Shown in pieces: positions 63,225 to 64,000 of a stretch of DNA of 64,000 bases. Position 1 is the stretch's first letter; every line of letters begins with the position of its first letter. Below the pieces are notes generated by a model, which was not told where the DNA came from, did no database searches, and saw nothing but the letters and a program-made list of their open reading frames with translations. Source of the stretch: Dasyornis broadbenti (taxonomy: Eukaryota > Chordata > Aves > Passeriformes > Dasyornithidae); contig VZRN01004719.1 in NCBI GenBank assembly GCA_013397935.1, positions 1,006,978 through 1,070,977 of the forward strand, written 5' to 3'. Both the position numbers and the translations under genes were made by a program.

Positions 63225-64000
63225 CACTAGTCATAGTCAATGCAGATTCATAAAAAAGAAAGTCCAGTTTAAATCATTTAGTATCCCATAATAAGGTCAC
63301 CTGCCTAGCAGATGAAGGGAATGTGGTGGATGTAGATTTTCTGCGTTTTTGTAAGGCTTTTGGTACTGTACTCACAGCATTCTTTGGGGCAATATTTCCA
63401 GCTGTGGGATAAGTGGGTTCATGGTGTGCTAGGTGAAGAGCTGGCTGAAGGGCAGAGCTCAAGGGTTGCTGTGCACAGGGCCACATCTGGCTGGCGACCA
63501 GACCCCAGTGGTGTTCCTCAGGGATAATTCTAGGGCCAGGTCTGTTCAGTACATTTATCAGTGATCTGGATGCAAGAGTCGAATGTACTAGTACCAAGTT
63601 TGCTGATGATACCAAACTGGGAGGTGCTGCTGACTCTTCCGAGGGACAAGAGGCCTTGCAGAAGGATCTGGGTAGCTTGGAGCATTTGGGTAAATATCAG
63701 TGGCATGAAATTGAACAAGAATAAATGCCATATTCTGCACCTAGGAAGCAGTAATGGCAGGCACAAGTCTAAACTGGGAGAGGAGTGGTTGCAGAACAGC
63801 TCTGCAGGAGGGGTCTGGGGGTCCTGGCTGGCAGGAGGAGGCTCAACAAGAGTCAGCAGTGTGTGCCCAGGCATCCTGGAGTGCATCAAACACAGCTTCA
63901 CCTGCCACTCCAAAGAGGGGATTATCCTGCTGTATTTGGTGTTGGTGTGACCTCACTTTGAGTGTGTGTGTGCTTGCAGGCCCCACAAATTCAAAAGGAT
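63225..64000 (+). mobile_element. CR1 LINE ORF2 fragment running off the window
   Basis: Sense-strand CR1 reverse transcriptase remnants: 'gtttgctgatgataccaaac' encodes the FADDTK motif, preceded by 'cagtacatttatcagtgatc' and followed by 'catgaaattgaacaagaata' and 'ggcatcctggagtgcatcaa'. The frame is broken in several places. It is oriented opposite to the CR1 just before it and continues beyond base 64000. Confidence 0.85.

Noticed and set aside
63561..63950. 129-codon plus-strand frame at the right edge
   Set aside because: It lies wholly in a broken CR1 reverse-transcriptase fragment.
1..64000. CRISPR arrays, bacterial operons, tRNA or rRNA genes
   Set aside because: None seen; the repeats present are CR1, LTR or simple tandem repeats in a vertebrate genome.

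Overview
The window is nuclear DNA from a bird. It has dense CR1 LINE copies in both orientations, two solo endogenous-retrovirus LTRs of types common in birds, and intron-rich vertebrate genes with CpG-island promoters. Gene order matches human 18q23 as I remember it (SLC66A2 - HSBP1L1 - TXNL4A - RBFA); the equivalent bird location is probably chromosome 2, which is inference. Four N gaps (11182-11305, 24184-24375, 37750-37808, 52721-52758) and a single N (47965) mostly fall in GC-rich or homopolymer sequence.

Left part (1-15.8 kb): an orphan CpG island at the edge, possibly the SLC66A2 promoter; several CR1 pieces; a solo LTR (about 4763-5299); and HSBP1L1 (+). The first HSBP1L1 exon is missing, probably in the gap at 11182-11305. 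The two visible exons flank what looks like a minor-spliceosome AT-AC intron. Next is TXNL4A (-, exons at 24183-24037, 17298-17195 and 16502-16331), the U5 snRNP protein DIM1, complete except for its first two codons, which lie in a gap.

Middle part (25.4-53.5 kb): three tandem same-strand genes of the D-2-hydroxyacid dehydrogenase family (GRHPR-like, often named 'probable 2-ketogluconate reductase' in non-mammals), here called copies A, B and C. Each has five coding exons with identical internal sizes (172, 179 and 97 nt) and intron phases, an acceptor 3 nt before the ATG, and its own GC-rich upstream region. All three are open and keep the Arg/Glu/His triad. Copy B is the most altered around the active-site histidine. 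A nearly full-length but decayed CR1 (33.7-37.75 kb, minus strand) sits between A and B. A solo LTR (25.9-26.9 kb) lies upstream of the first coding exon of A.

Right part (53.8-62.3 kb): RBFA (+), the mitochondrial ribosome-binding factor A, with seven exons and 333 codons. Its third intron appears to use a GC donor. Two opposed CR1 fragments close the window.

The genes are housekeeping in character: pre-mRNA splicing (TXNL4A), mitochondrial small-subunit maturation (RBFA), a heat-shock-factor-binding-protein-like coiled coil (HSBP1L1), and hydroxyacid/ketoacid reduction (copies A-C). The most unusual features are the tandem reductase array between TXNL4A and RBFA, the two non-canonical introns, and a perfect 27-bp inverted repeat at 4119-4186. 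No CRISPR array, tRNA or rRNA gene was seen.
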